Shown one piece after another: positions 46,486 through 56,245 of a stretch of DNA of 64,000 nucleotides (positions are counted from its first letter, which is position 1; the number at the start of each line of letters is the position of its first letter). The DNA lies in assembly GCF_027571385.1 (NCBI RefSeq), contig NZ_CP085636.1, forward strand, positions 2,294,001 to 2,358,000. Direction: 5' to 3'. The notes under the pieces are model-generated. The model was not told the origin of the DNA and made no database searches. It saw only the letters and a list, made by a program, of their open reading frames with translations. Both the position numbers and the translations under genes were made by a program. Source of the DNA: Shewanella sp. MTB7 (GTDB lineage Bacteria; Pseudomonadota; Gammaproteobacteria; Enterobacterales; Shewanellaceae).

Positions 46486-47794
46486 AATCGTATTCACACT
46501 CTCTGTTTTAGCCGTCACCTTTGTCTCGAACATCTGGGCTCATGAGGTGGCGTCGGCTCCTCTGACTGACAGCGAGTCTAATCCCATCAAACTTGGTTGG
46601 ATGCAGGGATTTCCGCCACCTCAGGATAAGCTCATCATGCAGCCAGAGTCGGACTTCTTCAGCTTTCCGAAGATGCGCTGGACCGTTTGTCACATCCGTG
46701 AACTGATGCCCACTAAAGAAGTGAGCAGAGGCATCGGGGTGCCCGTTCCGATGGCCTATGCCCTAGATAGTGGCATTGACTCAGTCACGTTCAAACCTCT
46801 CGGCAGTAATAAGTCCATGACTTGGAAGGCGTCGTTATCGGTAAACTACACAGATGGAATGCTCGTGCTGCATAAGGGGCGGATCGTTTACGAAGCATAT
46901 TCTGACTGCCTCAACGACATGGGTAAACATGCCGCCATGTCGATGACCAAGTCCCTTACAGGCCTGCTTGCTGAGATCCTTGTCGTTGAGGGGTTACTCA
47001 ACCCTACTGCCAAGGTTGCAACCATCATCCCTGAACTCAAGGACAGCGCGTTTGGTAGTGCCACCGTGCGACAAGTCATGGATATGACCACATCACTTAA
47101 GTACAGTGAGGACTATGGGAATCCAAACGCAGATATCTGGGTTTACTCAAAGGCAGCTAGCCCTTTACCGAAATCGAATGGCTATAAAGGCCCCAACGGT
47201 TATTTCGAATATCTGCAAACCCTTAAACAAGACGACATCAAGCACGGCGAGGCTTTCGGTTACAAAACAGTCAACTCTGATGCACTTGGTTGGATTATAT
47301 CCAAAGTCACAGGAAAAGATATTGCTAGTCTACTGTCTGAGCGGATCTGGATGAAAATGGGAGCAGAGCAGGATGGCTATATGACCGTAGACGCCAAGGG
47401 GATCCCTTTCGCGGGCGGTGGATTGAGTGCTGGCTTACGTGACTTGGGTCGAATCGGGCAATTAATGCTGAACAGCGGAAAGATCAATGGGTAGAGGTTA
47501 TTCCCACAAGAGGTGGTGGAAAATATTCGGGTCGGTGGCGACAAGAAAGCTTTTGCGAAGGCTGGATACAAAACACTTGAAGGCGGCAGTTATCACAGCA
47601 TGTGGTGGGTCATGCACAACGAGCATGGTGCTTTTGCTGCGAGGGGTGTACATGGGCAGACCATTTATGTGGATCCGGTCGCTGAAATGGTTATCGTGCG
47701 GTTCTCGTCTTTTCCTTCGGCTGCAAACTCGAAGATTGACCCAACCTCGTTACCAGCCTATCAAGCTGTAGCCAAGTATCTTATGAAGGATTAA
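46466..47794 (+). pseudogene. Serine hydrolase, beta-lactamase class C fold, with one in-frame amber codon
   Basis: GGAGG lies 9 bases before ATG 46466. A signal peptide (MSSSTTKIVFTLSVLAVTFV, then SNIWA) leads to a periplasmic domain with the nucleophile motif SMTKS (Ser-x-x-Lys) and the YKTVN (Tyr-x-Asn) motif. The reading frame stops at TAG 47492-47494 after NSGKING, but continues in the same frame (RLFPQEVVENIRVGG, EGGSYHSMWWVMHNEHGAF) to TAA 47792-47794, giving 442 residues if the amber were read. HGQTIYVDP supplies the third (His-x-Gly-like) motif, so the truncated product lacks it. CAG to TAG is the simplest change. Codons richer in G and C than the neighbours suggest transfer. Confidence 0.8.
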
Positions 47795-47935
47795 AGGGGA
47801 GGGAGTTTGAGGAAAAGAAAACGGCCAAGGTAGGCCGCTTAACAACACAATATAGAACGGTATTCAACTAAAATAAGATTAACTGAATGCCGCTAGCACT
47901 TAAGTGCGCTCAACTGGAATCACTAAACTAAAAGA

Positions 47936-49201
47936 TTAGAACTTGTAGTTGTATTGCATTGAGTAGTAAGTTGCATTTGACGTTGTCGTAGCATTGATTG
48001 GGCCAAGAATTTCACTTACTTCAGTTAGGTGAGTTTCTTCGCCGCGAACGAATGCGATACCGAAATCAAGGCTAGTGTGGTTAGATAGGGTGTATGTCGC
48101 CCCCATAGTGTACCACTGACGGTCAGAGTCTGGGATTGAGATAGAGCTGACTTCACCTACTACACCTTGGTCGTGCATGTAACCTGCACGCAGTGTCCAG
48201 CTATCATTAAGTGTGTAAGTACCACCTACACTGAATAACCAAGAGTCATCCCAAGCATACTTTTTTAAAGGTATCTCACCTGGATCAAGAGTAATTTCGT
48301 GGAAGTCGCCCCAAGTTGTCATCTGCGCAGTGTAGTGCAGTGCAAACTTTTCTGTTAGCTGGTGGAAACCAGCAACCTGGAAGATATCTGGAAGGGGAAT
48401 ATTGATCTCTTGGTAATCAACAAAACTTGAGGTGACAGTACCATCAGCAGTGAACTCTGGGCTGAAGCGGTAGCTCACACCAAAACGGTTATCGTCATTG
48501 ATTTCGTATACTGCGCCTACGATACCACCAAATGCGATCCCGTCAGCATCAACATCAACTAAGTCTACTGGAATATAAGTGCCATTTTCTCCAAATGGTA
48601 ACTCACCAGAGCGAGTGAGTAAGCCAGAACCATAGATCACGTCTAGACCAGCACCCACGCTGAAGTGGTCGTTAATGCGGTATGACGCACTTAGGTTGAA
48701 GTTGATGGTAGTAACTTCAGTTTCACCTAGTAAGTCGACTGGTGCTGGTACTTTTCCAAATCCAGGGATCTCTACAGGCTTAGCTAGATCACCCGTATCA
48801 GTACCGGTACCGAAGTTACTGAACATAGCCACGCCGTAAGCGAACTTGTCGTTTACTGGGCTAACATAATAAAAGTTAGGGATGATTTTTGCTTCTGCTC
48901 CGTCATCGACTCCACCGTAGTGAATATCACCCATGGCAACATCTTTAACTTCAACTTGTACATCAGCATAAGTGACACCCATTGAAAGTTGTTTTTCATC
49001 AAACAATGCCATCGCGGCTGGGTTACGGGAAAGCACTGATGCGTTATCAGCTATGACGGCATCACCTGCAAATGCACGGCCAATCCCTGTTGCTGATTGG
49101 GCGTTTATCTGAAAGCCTGCTGCCATAGCTTGTGAGCTGGCAAGTGTTACGGCTACAGCTAGCATTGTTTTGTTAAAGCTCTTGTTGAAATTCTTCATCA
49201 T
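47936..49201 (-). CDS. fadL: Long-chain fatty acid outer-membrane transporter FadL
   Basis: 421 residues. Signal peptide (MMKNFNKSFNKTMLAVAVTL to SSQAMAA), then the FadL N-terminal plug region AGFQINAQSATGIGRAFAGD and NASVLSRNPAAMALFD, and beta strands ending in NYKF with a terminal aromatic residue. Imports long-chain fatty acids across the outer membrane. GAGAG precedes a double ATG; either may be used. A FadR-like operator lies about 100 bases upstream of the start, matching that before fadI. Confidence 0.93.
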   Translation of the reverse strand: MMKNFNKSFNKTMLAVAVTLASSQAMAAGFQINAQSATGIGRAFAGDAVIADNASVLSRNPAAMALFDEKQLSMGVTYADVQVEVKDVAMGDIHYGGVDDGAEAKIIPNFYYVSPVNDKFAYGVAMFSNFGTGTDTGDLAKPVEIPGFGKVPAPVDLLGETEVTTINFNLSASYRINDHFSVGAGLDVIYGSGLLTRSGELPFGENGTYIPVDLVDVDADGIAFGGIVGAVYEINDDNRFGVSYRFSPEFTADGTVTSSFVDYQEINIPLPDIFQVAGFHQLTEKFALHYTAQMTTWGDFHEITLDPGEIPLKKYAWDDSWLFSVGGTYTLNDSWTLRAGYMHDQGVVGEVSSISIPDSDRQWYTMGATYTLSNHTSLDFGIAFVRGEETHLTEVSEILGPINATTTSNATYYSMQYNYKF

Positions 49202-49301
49202 AACTCTCAATTATTTACGGCCCCACTTTCTGATTGAATGTAAGACTCAATGTGGGATCCATTTATTAGACCAGTGCATAGTAGGGATGGATGTGACGGC
49301 C

Positions 49302-49318
49302 AACAACTCCGACCAGTT
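49302..49318 (-). promoter_or_regulatory. FadR-like operator upstream of fadL
   Basis: Minus-strand sequence AACTGGTCGGAGTTGTT departs from the gammaproteobacterial FadR pattern AACTGGTCNGACNNGTT at one strong position. A partial second half-site (CACTGGTCTAAT) lies at about 49264-49275. FadR releases DNA on binding long-chain acyl-CoA. Confidence 0.65.
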
Positions 49319-49486
49319 AGGTTTGCAAGTTGTGTTTTTGTTAATTTTAAGCAGATAAAAACAATGATAATAGCGGTGGTATTTTAATTAAGGGCTAAGG
49401 TGCTTATCTGTAGCAAGATTAAGGGATTGTGCGCATTTGAATAAAGGTTAACACCTTGTAAATCATAGCCTGAAAAATAAATAGTT

Positions 49487-49514
49487 ATTTTGGCGTACAC
49501 GTGTACGCCAAAAT
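49487..49514. terminator. Perfect 28-base palindrome downstream of putP
   Basis: ATTTTGGCGTACAC followed by its exact complement GTGTACGCCAAAAT. On the putP (minus) strand it is preceded by ACTTC and followed by AT-rich DNA; likely the putP terminator. Confidence 0.75.
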
Positions 49515-49549
49515 GAAGTTTATCGCTCTGAAAGCCTTATTTATACTAT

Positions 49550-51001
49550 TTAAAGTTTTGAAGTAAATACTCTAAACTGTTCTTTTACAGCGTCCGATGG
49601 TGCTGAAATTCGACTGACTATGACACCCGTTAGCGTGGCAAAAATGAAGCCAGGTAAAATCTCATAGACATCAAAAATACCACCGGATAATTGTTTCCAA
49701 ACGACAACAGTTACAGCACCAACAACGATAGTGGCGACTGCGCCGTTACGGCTATAATCTTTCCAGAAAAGTGAGAGCAGTACCACAGGACCGAATGCCG
49801 CACCAAAACCTGCCCAAGCGTAGCTTACTAGACCAAGTACACTGCTTTCTGGGTTAAGAGCAACGATACCAGCGATAACAGCAATGACCAGTACACCGAT
49901 CCGGCCAACTAACATCAGCTCTTTACTGCTCGCTTCTGGTCGTAACCACTTTTTGTAGAAGTCTTCGGTGATCACGCTCGAACAGACTAACAGCTGAGAA
50001 TCGATAGTACTCATAATTGCTGAAAGAATAGCGGCGATAAGCAGACCACCGATCCAAGGATTAAATGCGGCGTGGGCCAAATGAATGAATACAGTCTCAG
50101 GATTAGTCAGTGGCTCGCTGGCAAAATACAGACTTCCTGCTATCCCAGTTGCTAAGGCCCCAACCAGCGCTATCAGCATCCAACTCATGGCGATACGGCG
50201 GGATAATGGAATATCGTTGGGGTTTTTTATTGCCATAAAGCGTGAAAGTATGTGGGGTTGACCAAAGTATCCCAGTCCCCAGGCGAGCAATGAAATTAAA
50301 CCAATAAAGGTCGTGTTTTCATTAAACATCGTTAGCATTGCAGGATCGATAGCATCGAGAGCACTTTGTGTTTGAGGCTGGGAAAAAATGGCGACAGGCA
50401 CGATTAACAGTGCAATTAACATTAAGCAACCCTGAAAGAAATCGGTCCAGCTGACTGCTAAAAAACCACCTACGAAGGTGTATGCGACTATGATGCTTGA
50501 GCCGATGATTAGGGCTAAGGTGTAGTCCAAACCAAATACTTTTTCAAACAGTATTGCACCACCAACCATACCTGATGAGGCATAGAAGGTGAAAAAAACC
50601 AAGATGGTGATGGCTGAGACAAGCTTGATTAATCCCTTGCTGTCCTCAAAACGTTTTTCAAAAAAGTCGGGTAAGGTGAGTGCATTGTCGGTAAATTCGG
50701 TATAAACACGTAAGCGCTGCGCAACGAACAACCAGTTTAACCAAGCACCAAATACTAAACCAATGCCGATCCAAGCTTCTCCTAAACCACCGAGGTAAAT
50801 TGCACCGGGTAAACCGAGAAGTAGCCATCCTGACATGTCAGATGCGCCAACACTTAAGGCAGTAACAGCTGGACCCATGCCCCTGCCACCTAGAATATAG
50901 TCGTCGACAGAGTCGGTGGCTTTATAGGCCCAAAGACCGATCCCCATCATGAGGGAGAGGTAGCCGATAAAGGTAATTAAGATAGGTAGTTCAATGCTCA
51001 T
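49550..51001 (-). CDS. putP: Sodium/proline symporter
   Basis: 483 residues with about 13 transmembrane segments, SSS family. N-terminal YILGGRGMGPAVTALSVGASD, MSGWLLLGLPGAIY and the AFVGGFLAVSWTDFFQGCLM-like block (here FVGGFLAVSWTDFFQG) carry sodium and proline ligands. Takes up proline with sodium. No putA lies nearby in the window. Placed between the sigma/anti-sigma pair and fadL, all on the minus strand but with independent spacing. Confidence 0.93.
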   Translation of the reverse strand: MSIELPILITFIGYLSLMMGIGLWAYKATDSVDDYILGGRGMGPAVTALSVGASDMSGWLLLGLPGAIYLGGLGEAWIGIGLVFGAWLNWLFVAQRLRVYTEFTDNALTLPDFFEKRFEDSKGLIKLVSAITILVFFTFYASSGMVGGAILFEKVFGLDYTLALIIGSSIIVAYTFVGGFLAVSWTDFFQGCLMLIALLIVPVAIFSQPQTQSALDAIDPAMLTMFNENTTFIGLISLLAWGLGYFGQPHILSRFMAIKNPNDIPLSRRIAMSWMLIALVGALATGIAGSLYFASEPLTNPETVFIHLAHAAFNPWIGGLLIAAILSAIMSTIDSQLLVCSSVITEDFYKKWLRPEASSKELMLVGRIGVLVIAVIAGIVALNPESSVLGLVSYAWAGFGAAFGPVVLLSLFWKDYSRNGAVATIVVGAVTVVVWKQLSGGIFDVYEILPGFIFATLTGVIVSRISAPSDAVKEQFRVFTSKL

Positions 51002-51158
51002 GCTATTGCCATTTCTTGTTATTTTTAAATGTGAGCGACATGCTAGCAGATGTTAGAGGTGAATCTCAAACTGGATGTGAAGTGTGATGTGGAACTTGCT
51101 GATGATATGACCTGTCGCGATAAAATATGGTGATAGGTCATATCATCAGTTAAATACG

Positions 51159-51863
51159 TTAGATGAACGTTTGCTCAACCTCTTTTTTAACGAAATTAAT
51201 ATCTTCGCTTGTCTCGCCCACAAGCAACATATAGGCGTTATCTTTGACAAAACCATTGCCTTTGTACTTATTATCGGCAAAGGCTGCTTCAAGCACCATA
51301 CGGTGCTCTACTGGTACAATAAAGAGTGTGACCTTACTGTGCTCACCTTGCATAACTAAATGTAAACTTTGAACCCCTTGAAAGTCACAAAAAGTGCTGT
51401 AATAAACCTTACCAGGTTGCTGAGTAAAATGAGAATTACCTAAGGTACCTAACGAAGCCAGTTGAAAGTTAACATCAGAGTACTTGACGTTATTATCCGC
51501 CTCCATTGCTTTTGTTTCATGGTAAACATGAGCCAGTGCATGTTGACCCAAATCAACCGGAGCCATTCTTAACAGAGTGAAGCTAATTCCAGCTATAAAT
51601 GCGACAGAAGCGACCATCGCCAGGGTAAACCCAGAACGTCTACGTTGATATTGATGTTGATGTAGCTGTTGATTAAGTAATAGTTTTGCCGCGAGATCTT
51701 CGGGGACATCTATGTTTAATGCTCGCTCTATTTTGCAGTCTAGCTTTTTAAGGTCATTAACGAATGCCTCTTGCTCCACCGAGTTATGCATCTCAGACAA
51801 AAAGTCTGGATCTTGGCTGTTAGGATCGCCATAAGCCTGTCGTCTAAATTTCAGCTCATCCAT
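51159..51863 (-). CDS. Putative anti-sigma factor, DUF3379-like membrane protein
   Basis: 234 residues: an N-terminal cytoplasmic domain (1-78; RRQAYGDPNSQDPDFLSEMH), one transmembrane segment (about 80-98; FTLAMVASVAFIAGISFTLL) and a periplasmic domain. The layout and 8-base overlap with an ECF sigma gene (ATG inside the sigma stop region) strongly suggest an anti-sigma factor. Family by recalled resemblance to DUF3379. The signal it senses is unknown. Confidence 0.75.
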   Translation of the reverse strand: MDELKFRRQAYGDPNSQDPDFLSEMHNSVEQEAFVNDLKKLDCKIERALNIDVPEDLAAKLLLNQQLHQHQYQRRRSGFTLAMVASVAFIAGISFTLLRMAPVDLGQHALAHVYHETKAMEADNNVKYSDVNFQLASLGTLGNSHFTQQPGKVYYSTFCDFQGVQSLHLVMQGEHSKVTLFIVPVEHRMVLEAAFADNKYKGNGFVKDNAYMLLVGETSEDINFVKKEVEQTFI

Positions 51864-52431
51864 TGGATTGACCTCGTACTTGGGGTTGTTCTAATACATC
51901 TTTCAATTGGTTACGTGCTCTAAATAATCTGGTCATCACCGTATTACGGTTTAGATCTAAAATTCCTGCTATCTCTTCACCACTAAACCCACCAATAATT
52001 TGCAAAAGAAGTGGCTCACGGTACTCAATTTCTAGTTTGGCAATTTGCTTACGGATCAGGTATTGCTCTGCCTGCTCTTCAGAACTGGAGGAGATATGAT
52101 CTTCAAGACTCTCTTGTTCTACATCGGAATAGTTAAATTGTTTACGTTCAAAACGTCGGGCATTTTCGCGCCTAAGAATAGTGATAAGCCATGCCTTAGC
52201 TGCCTTATCATCTTTCAAAGACTCGAGTGAACGCCACGCCCGTAAAAACGTTTCTTGAGTGATATCCTCCGCCACATGTTTATCGCCGCATAGCCAATAG
52301 CCATAGCGGAAGATATCTGAGTGGAGTGCCCTGACAAGGCTATCGTATCGTCTTTGTTTACTTACCATGTCTGAATTGACCGTGGTAGTTGATTTTTTAT
52401 TTCGCGAGAAATTAAACATTTTCGAATTCAT
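51856..52431 (-). CDS. ECF-type RNA polymerase sigma factor
   Basis: 191 residues from ATG 52431. Region 2 (YDSLVRALHSDIFRYGYWLC, then DITQETFLRAWRSL) and region 4 (YREPLLLQIIGGFSGEEIAG, then LNRNTVMTRLFRARNQL) are intact. Starts at TTG 52452 or ATG 52368 are possible, as no start has a good ribosome-binding site. Coupled to the anti-sigma gene by overlap. Its regulon is unknown; genes of the Bat operon immediately upstream are a possibility because the pair follows them on the same strand. Confidence 0.88.
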   Translation of the reverse strand: MNSKMFNFSRNKKSTTTVNSDMVSKQRRYDSLVRALHSDIFRYGYWLCGDKHVAEDITQETFLRAWRSLESLKDDKAAKAWLITILRRENARRFERKQFNYSDVEQESLEDHISSSSEEQAEQYLIRKQIAKLEIEYREPLLLQIIGGFSGEEIAGILDLNRNTVMTRLFRARNQLKDVLEQPQVRGQSNG

Positions 52432-52537
52432 GCTGGTTTCAAGTAGCGACAACTGTATGAGTTAGCTTAACCTTATGAACACTAAGTGCAAGAGGTTAAT
52501 GCAAAGTTAACCTCTTGTGCTCGTGTTTAAAGCTGTG

Positions 52538-54181
52538 TTAGCTAGGGTTTAGTTTTGCTAGTGGGCTGTGATTTTTTTGTGCTCTTGGGTGCGGTGTAGA
52601 TTTGACCGCCGATAAAATTAGCGCATAATCCAGCTCGGTCTTACTGCGGCTAAATGCACTTATTTGCAGCTCATTAATGGCAGTGTTAAGCGTCTCTGAT
52701 AAAGCTGCGATCTCATTGAGTGTCATGGTTTGTTTGTAAGTTTCACTGAAGTATATTTGCAATGTCGAAAGCACTTTTCCGACTTCTTTCTCGTGGCAGG
52801 CAACTTCAAATTGTTGTAATGCTGAATCAGTAGGTTTAGCAACATTGGGAGTGGATGTATCATTAACGTTAGGCTTGCCTATGCTTGGCCGTGTAAGTGC
52901 TTTACGCCACAGGATCACAGTGATTATCCATAAGGTGGCAAACAGCAGAGTTAACCATGGCCAGAATCCGTTCGTTGATGAAGTTTGAGTCTCAAAGTCT
53001 AGAACTGGCAACTCACTTGCTATATTTTGATTGCTAATCACCTTAATAGTACGGGCGGGTAAGCTTGCAAGTTCCTGTTGCTTGGTGAAGGGGTTCCACC
53101 ACGGGACGCGGATTTCGGGTAAAGTATAAATGCCTGCTTTGGTCGGGACTATTGCCAATGTTTGTGTCAGTTGAGAGACCATCTGTTTATCACGGAGAAA
53201 GGTTTTTCTTAGGGATTTTTCTGGATAGCTTTTTAACTCAGGAGGAAGCTGAATCGTTAATTCTGGTAAACTGGTTTCATCTGTGTTGGAAGCTAACAAG
53301 TTAATGGTACGAGTGATCGGCGTACCGACCTCATACTCTTGAGGCTCGGTAGGCCAATCTTCATTGAGCGCAACGAGATCCGAAACTAACCACTCTCCGT
53401 GAAATTCATTAGGTATTGGGTTGATCAATATGATCTCTTTGGGTGCCTTTGCTTGCATGGGCTTGCTTTCATTAAAGGAAAACATGCCACCACGTCTTGA
53501 TGATTGCACTAAAACATCACCAGAGAAACCAGCGCCGTCGATGGTCAGCTCTCCAGGTTGATCGGCGATGATGCTATAGGTTCGCTCAATGACTCGATAG
53601 CGCTTTCCATTAACTATTTCGGTTTTATCAATATCTTCACCGAGCTGCTTGATTTGCGCCCCATCAGGTGTTGGCGCACTGAGCACGCCTCGTTGCAGAT
53701 CCACTGCCAGATAAAGTTTAACCTTGTAGGTGATCATCTGACCCACATAAGCTTCATCTGTCGATAAGGTGCCGCGAATAAACAGACTTTCCATCTGTTC
53801 AGGTTGACTATTGGCGGTAACGACTGCCAATGAAATAGGGGCGGAGCTAACACCATCGATGGTCAATGCTGGGATCTGAACATTACCAGCGTGCAATGGA
53901 GCGAGCAGAACCTGCCAGGTGGTTTTTCTACTCGCATCGAAATTAATAATTTGAGTATTGCGGCTGACACTGGTCCGTCCGACAATAAAGTCTTTAAGTA
54001 GGGCTGAAGTATCCAACTTTCCTGTACTGACGTCATCGTCAGCTTCAATGGTCAGCACCAAATATTGTCCCTCGACGGCGGGGTTACGGTCGACGCTGGC
54101 TTCGATGCTAGTCAGGGCAAAGCTAGGGAAAGAGGTTGATAGCGTAATGAGGGCTAAAAGAAAAAGTTGTCGTATTAGCAC
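52538..54181 (-). CDS. BatD protein
   Basis: 547 residues: signal peptide (MLIRQLFLLALITLSTSFPS), a long periplasmic part made of immunoglobulin-like strands (about 22-420), a C-terminal transmembrane helix (FWPWLTLLFATLWIITVIL, about 428-446) and a cytoplasmic tail. This matches BatD (oxygen tolerance, PF13584), a partner of BatA/BatB in membrane complexes assembled by MoxR-type ATPases. Last gene of the operon; 85 bases after the BatB gene. Confidence 0.85.
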   Translation of the reverse strand: MLIRQLFLLALITLSTSFPSFALTSIEASVDRNPAVEGQYLVLTIEADDDVSTGKLDTSALLKDFIVGRTSVSRNTQIINFDASRKTTWQVLLAPLHAGNVQIPALTIDGVSSAPISLAVVTANSQPEQMESLFIRGTLSTDEAYVGQMITYKVKLYLAVDLQRGVLSAPTPDGAQIKQLGEDIDKTEIVNGKRYRVIERTYSIIADQPGELTIDGAGFSGDVLVQSSRRGGMFSFNESKPMQAKAPKEIILINPIPNEFHGEWLVSDLVALNEDWPTEPQEYEVGTPITRTINLLASNTDETSLPELTIQLPPELKSYPEKSLRKTFLRDKQMVSQLTQTLAIVPTKAGIYTLPEIRVPWWNPFTKQQELASLPARTIKVISNQNIASELPVLDFETQTSSTNGFWPWLTLLFATLWIITVILWRKALTRPSIGKPNVNDTSTPNVAKPTDSALQQFEVACHEKEVGKVLSTLQIYFSETYKQTMTLNEIAALSETLNTAINELQISAFSRSKTELDYALILSAVKSTPHPRAQKNHSPLAKLNPS

Positions 54182-54266
54182 TGTTCGAGATCCTTTGAAA
54201 TCATATTGAAACCCATGGAAGATATAATATCTTGCTGATTTATATTAAGTAATAGCTTATTAGTAT

Positions 54267-56243
54267 CTACCACTGTTCATGCTCCTTAGATGTTAAGCCT
54301 TGCATACGACGTTTCTGATACTCCAGTTGCATCTTATTTCTAAGTAACACTTGAGGGTCATCGACTAAGCCACGCATTGCTCGCTCCATTTCTGGTGTCA
54401 GGTCTTCAGGTCCGGATACAGCCTGTGCTGTTTGAGCTTGTTGCTCATTGCCATCAGCTTGGTTTTCATCTTGATTCTGCTGTGGGGCTTGAGCTTCTGC
54501 AGTTTGCTCTTGTGCAGCATTTTTTTCCTCTTCAGCTTTAGCTGTCTGCTGGGCTTCAGGGGATTGCTTTGGTTGATCATCAGCGTTCTGAGGCTCATCC
54601 TGTTTTTGATTAGGATCCGCTTGCATCTCTGCCTCGTTATCTTGCTCTTGGGATGATTGCTGCTCATTTTGATCTGAATCTGATTGTTCAGAGTTCTGCT
54701 GCTGTTCTTTACTATTTTGTTCTGAACCTTGCTCTTGATCTGACTGTTGGTCCTGATCTTTGCCTTTATCTTGTTCGGACTCTTTGTTCTGATCCGATTG
54801 CTGATCTTGGTTTTGCTTGTCGTCTTTGTCTTTCTGATCTGAATCTTCATTCTTGTCAGAATTGTCGCTCTTATCTGAGTCGCTTTCAGGCTTATCTTGT
54901 TTTTGCTGGGCTAATTTTTCTGCAAGTTGGTGATTGTCTTCTGCACCTTCAAGATTAGGGTCGAGTTCAAGTGCACTTGAATAGCGTTTTGCAGCTTCTT
55001 CAAATTCGCCTTTTTGCATCAGAGCGTTGCCTTGGTTATAGAGACCAAATGCGCTGCTATCTTGTTCAAATAAACTGAGTGCCTCGTCATACTCGCCGGC
55101 TTTATAGTGAGCACTCGCCTGCCACTGAGGAGAGGTGAAGGTAGTCGATGCATTGGTGTAATCTTGTGTTTTATAAGCCTGCATGCCTTGTTGATCTTTG
55201 GTTTTCCATAAATCATCCCAAGTGGAAGCTTCAACAGGGGAGGGCTGATAAATAGCAAAAACCAGTATGGAGGCGACTAAACCGTGTCTAAAACTCAAGA
55301 GTACTGGGAGCAGTAGCAATAAAGCGATGTAGGGACCTGCATCTTGCCAGACTTCGCCGTTAAGCTCTGTGGCTTTAGTGTCGCCACTTGTGTCTAACCA
55401 TGAGGTTAATTGTTGTAAATCAGCGCCATCGCTTCGAAAGGGAACCAAAATGCCATCAGCGCTTTGGGTTAGTTCATTGAGCTGTGAATAATCTGTTTTG
55501 GCAATCACCACCTGATCGCTTCTATCGCGCAATAGTTGCCCTCCAGGTAAACGGATAGGCGAGCCTTGTTTACTGCCTAATGCCAATATTGAAAGGCGGT
55601 ATTGCGTGCCTTGCAGTACTTTTTTAGCTGCATTAATCTGATTTGTGCTTACCCCATCGGTAAGTAAAATAATATCGCCACGAATATGGCCACCCTGCGT
55701 AAGAAGGCTTTTTCCTTGTGCTAATGCTGCGGGCAGGTTCGACCCTCTCACTGGCATTATGTCCGGTGAAAGAGTGGGTAATAAGTTGAGTAATGTCGCT
55801 CTGTCTCGCGTCAGTGGACTGATGGTAAACGCATCGCCAGCATAGGCGATAAGTCCTGTCTCTCCCTCTGTTAAAGCTTCAATCAGATCCGTTGCTTTAA
55901 ATTTTGCCTGGGTCAGTCTATTGGGGGACAGATCCGTTGCGTACATCGACAGGGACATATCCATGATAATGACTCGACCTTGTGCAGCTTCATAAACGGG
56001 TAAAGATTGCTTAGATATTGCTGGTCCAGAAAGTGCAAGCACGGCAATAAACCAAGATACAGCGAGATAACCTAGATTGCTACGTTTAACTTGTTGGCTT
56101 TTTGATACTAAAAAATTGGCTAGATGGGGGGAGATATAGTGACTCCAGTTGGAGTTTAATCGCTCGCTCTTCCAGATCAATATTAAGATGATAAGCAAAG
56201 GTAGTAGCGCGAAAAACCATTCGGGGCGTAGGAAATGCAACAT
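54267..56243 (-). CDS. BatB-type VWA protein fused to a TPR domain with a long low-complexity tail
   Basis: 658 residues. Two N-terminal membrane helices (about 8-24 and 58-76), a von Willebrand A domain with the MIDAS motif DMSLS at about 96-100, another membrane helix near 312-330, then TPR repeats (QWQASAHYKAGEYDEALSLF, YNQGNALMQKGEFEEAAKRY) and about 170 residues rich in Gln, Asp, Glu, Ser and Lys (about 445-615). Bat operons usually encode BatB and the TPR protein BatC separately, so this is a BatB-BatC fusion. The tail looks disordered. VWA domains are thought to bind metal and chaperone or scaffold proteins. Confidence 0.85.
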   Translation of the reverse strand: MLHFLRPEWFFALLPLLIILILIWKSERLNSNWSHYISPHLANFLVSKSQQVKRSNLGYLAVSWFIAVLALSGPAISKQSLPVYEAAQGRVIIMDMSLSMYATDLSPNRLTQAKFKATDLIEALTEGETGLIAYAGDAFTISPLTRDRATLLNLLPTLSPDIMPVRGSNLPAALAQGKSLLTQGGHIRGDIILLTDGVSTNQINAAKKVLQGTQYRLSILALGSKQGSPIRLPGGQLLRDRSDQVVIAKTDYSQLNELTQSADGILVPFRSDGADLQQLTSWLDTSGDTKATELNGEVWQDAGPYIALLLLLPVLLSFRHGLVASILVFAIYQPSPVEASTWDDLWKTKDQQGMQAYKTQDYTNASTTFTSPQWQASAHYKAGEYDEALSLFEQDSSAFGLYNQGNALMQKGEFEEAAKRYSSALELDPNLEGAEDNHQLAEKLAQQKQDKPESDSDKSDNSDKNEDSDQKDKDDKQNQDQQSDQNKESEQDKGKDQDQQSDQEQGSEQNSKEQQQNSEQSDSDQNEQQSSQEQDNEAEMQADPNQKQDEPQNADDQPKQSPEAQQTAKAEEEKNAAQEQTAEAQAPQQNQDENQADGNEQQAQTAQAVSGPEDLTPEMERAMRGLVDDPQVLLRNKMQLEYQKRRMQGLTSKEHEQW

Positions 56244-56245
56244 GA

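Noticed and set aside
54398..54958. Open frames on both strands in the low-complexity part of the BatB/TPR gene
   Set aside because: They arise from the biased codon composition of the Gln/Asp/Ser/Lys-rich region; one clear coding frame exists.
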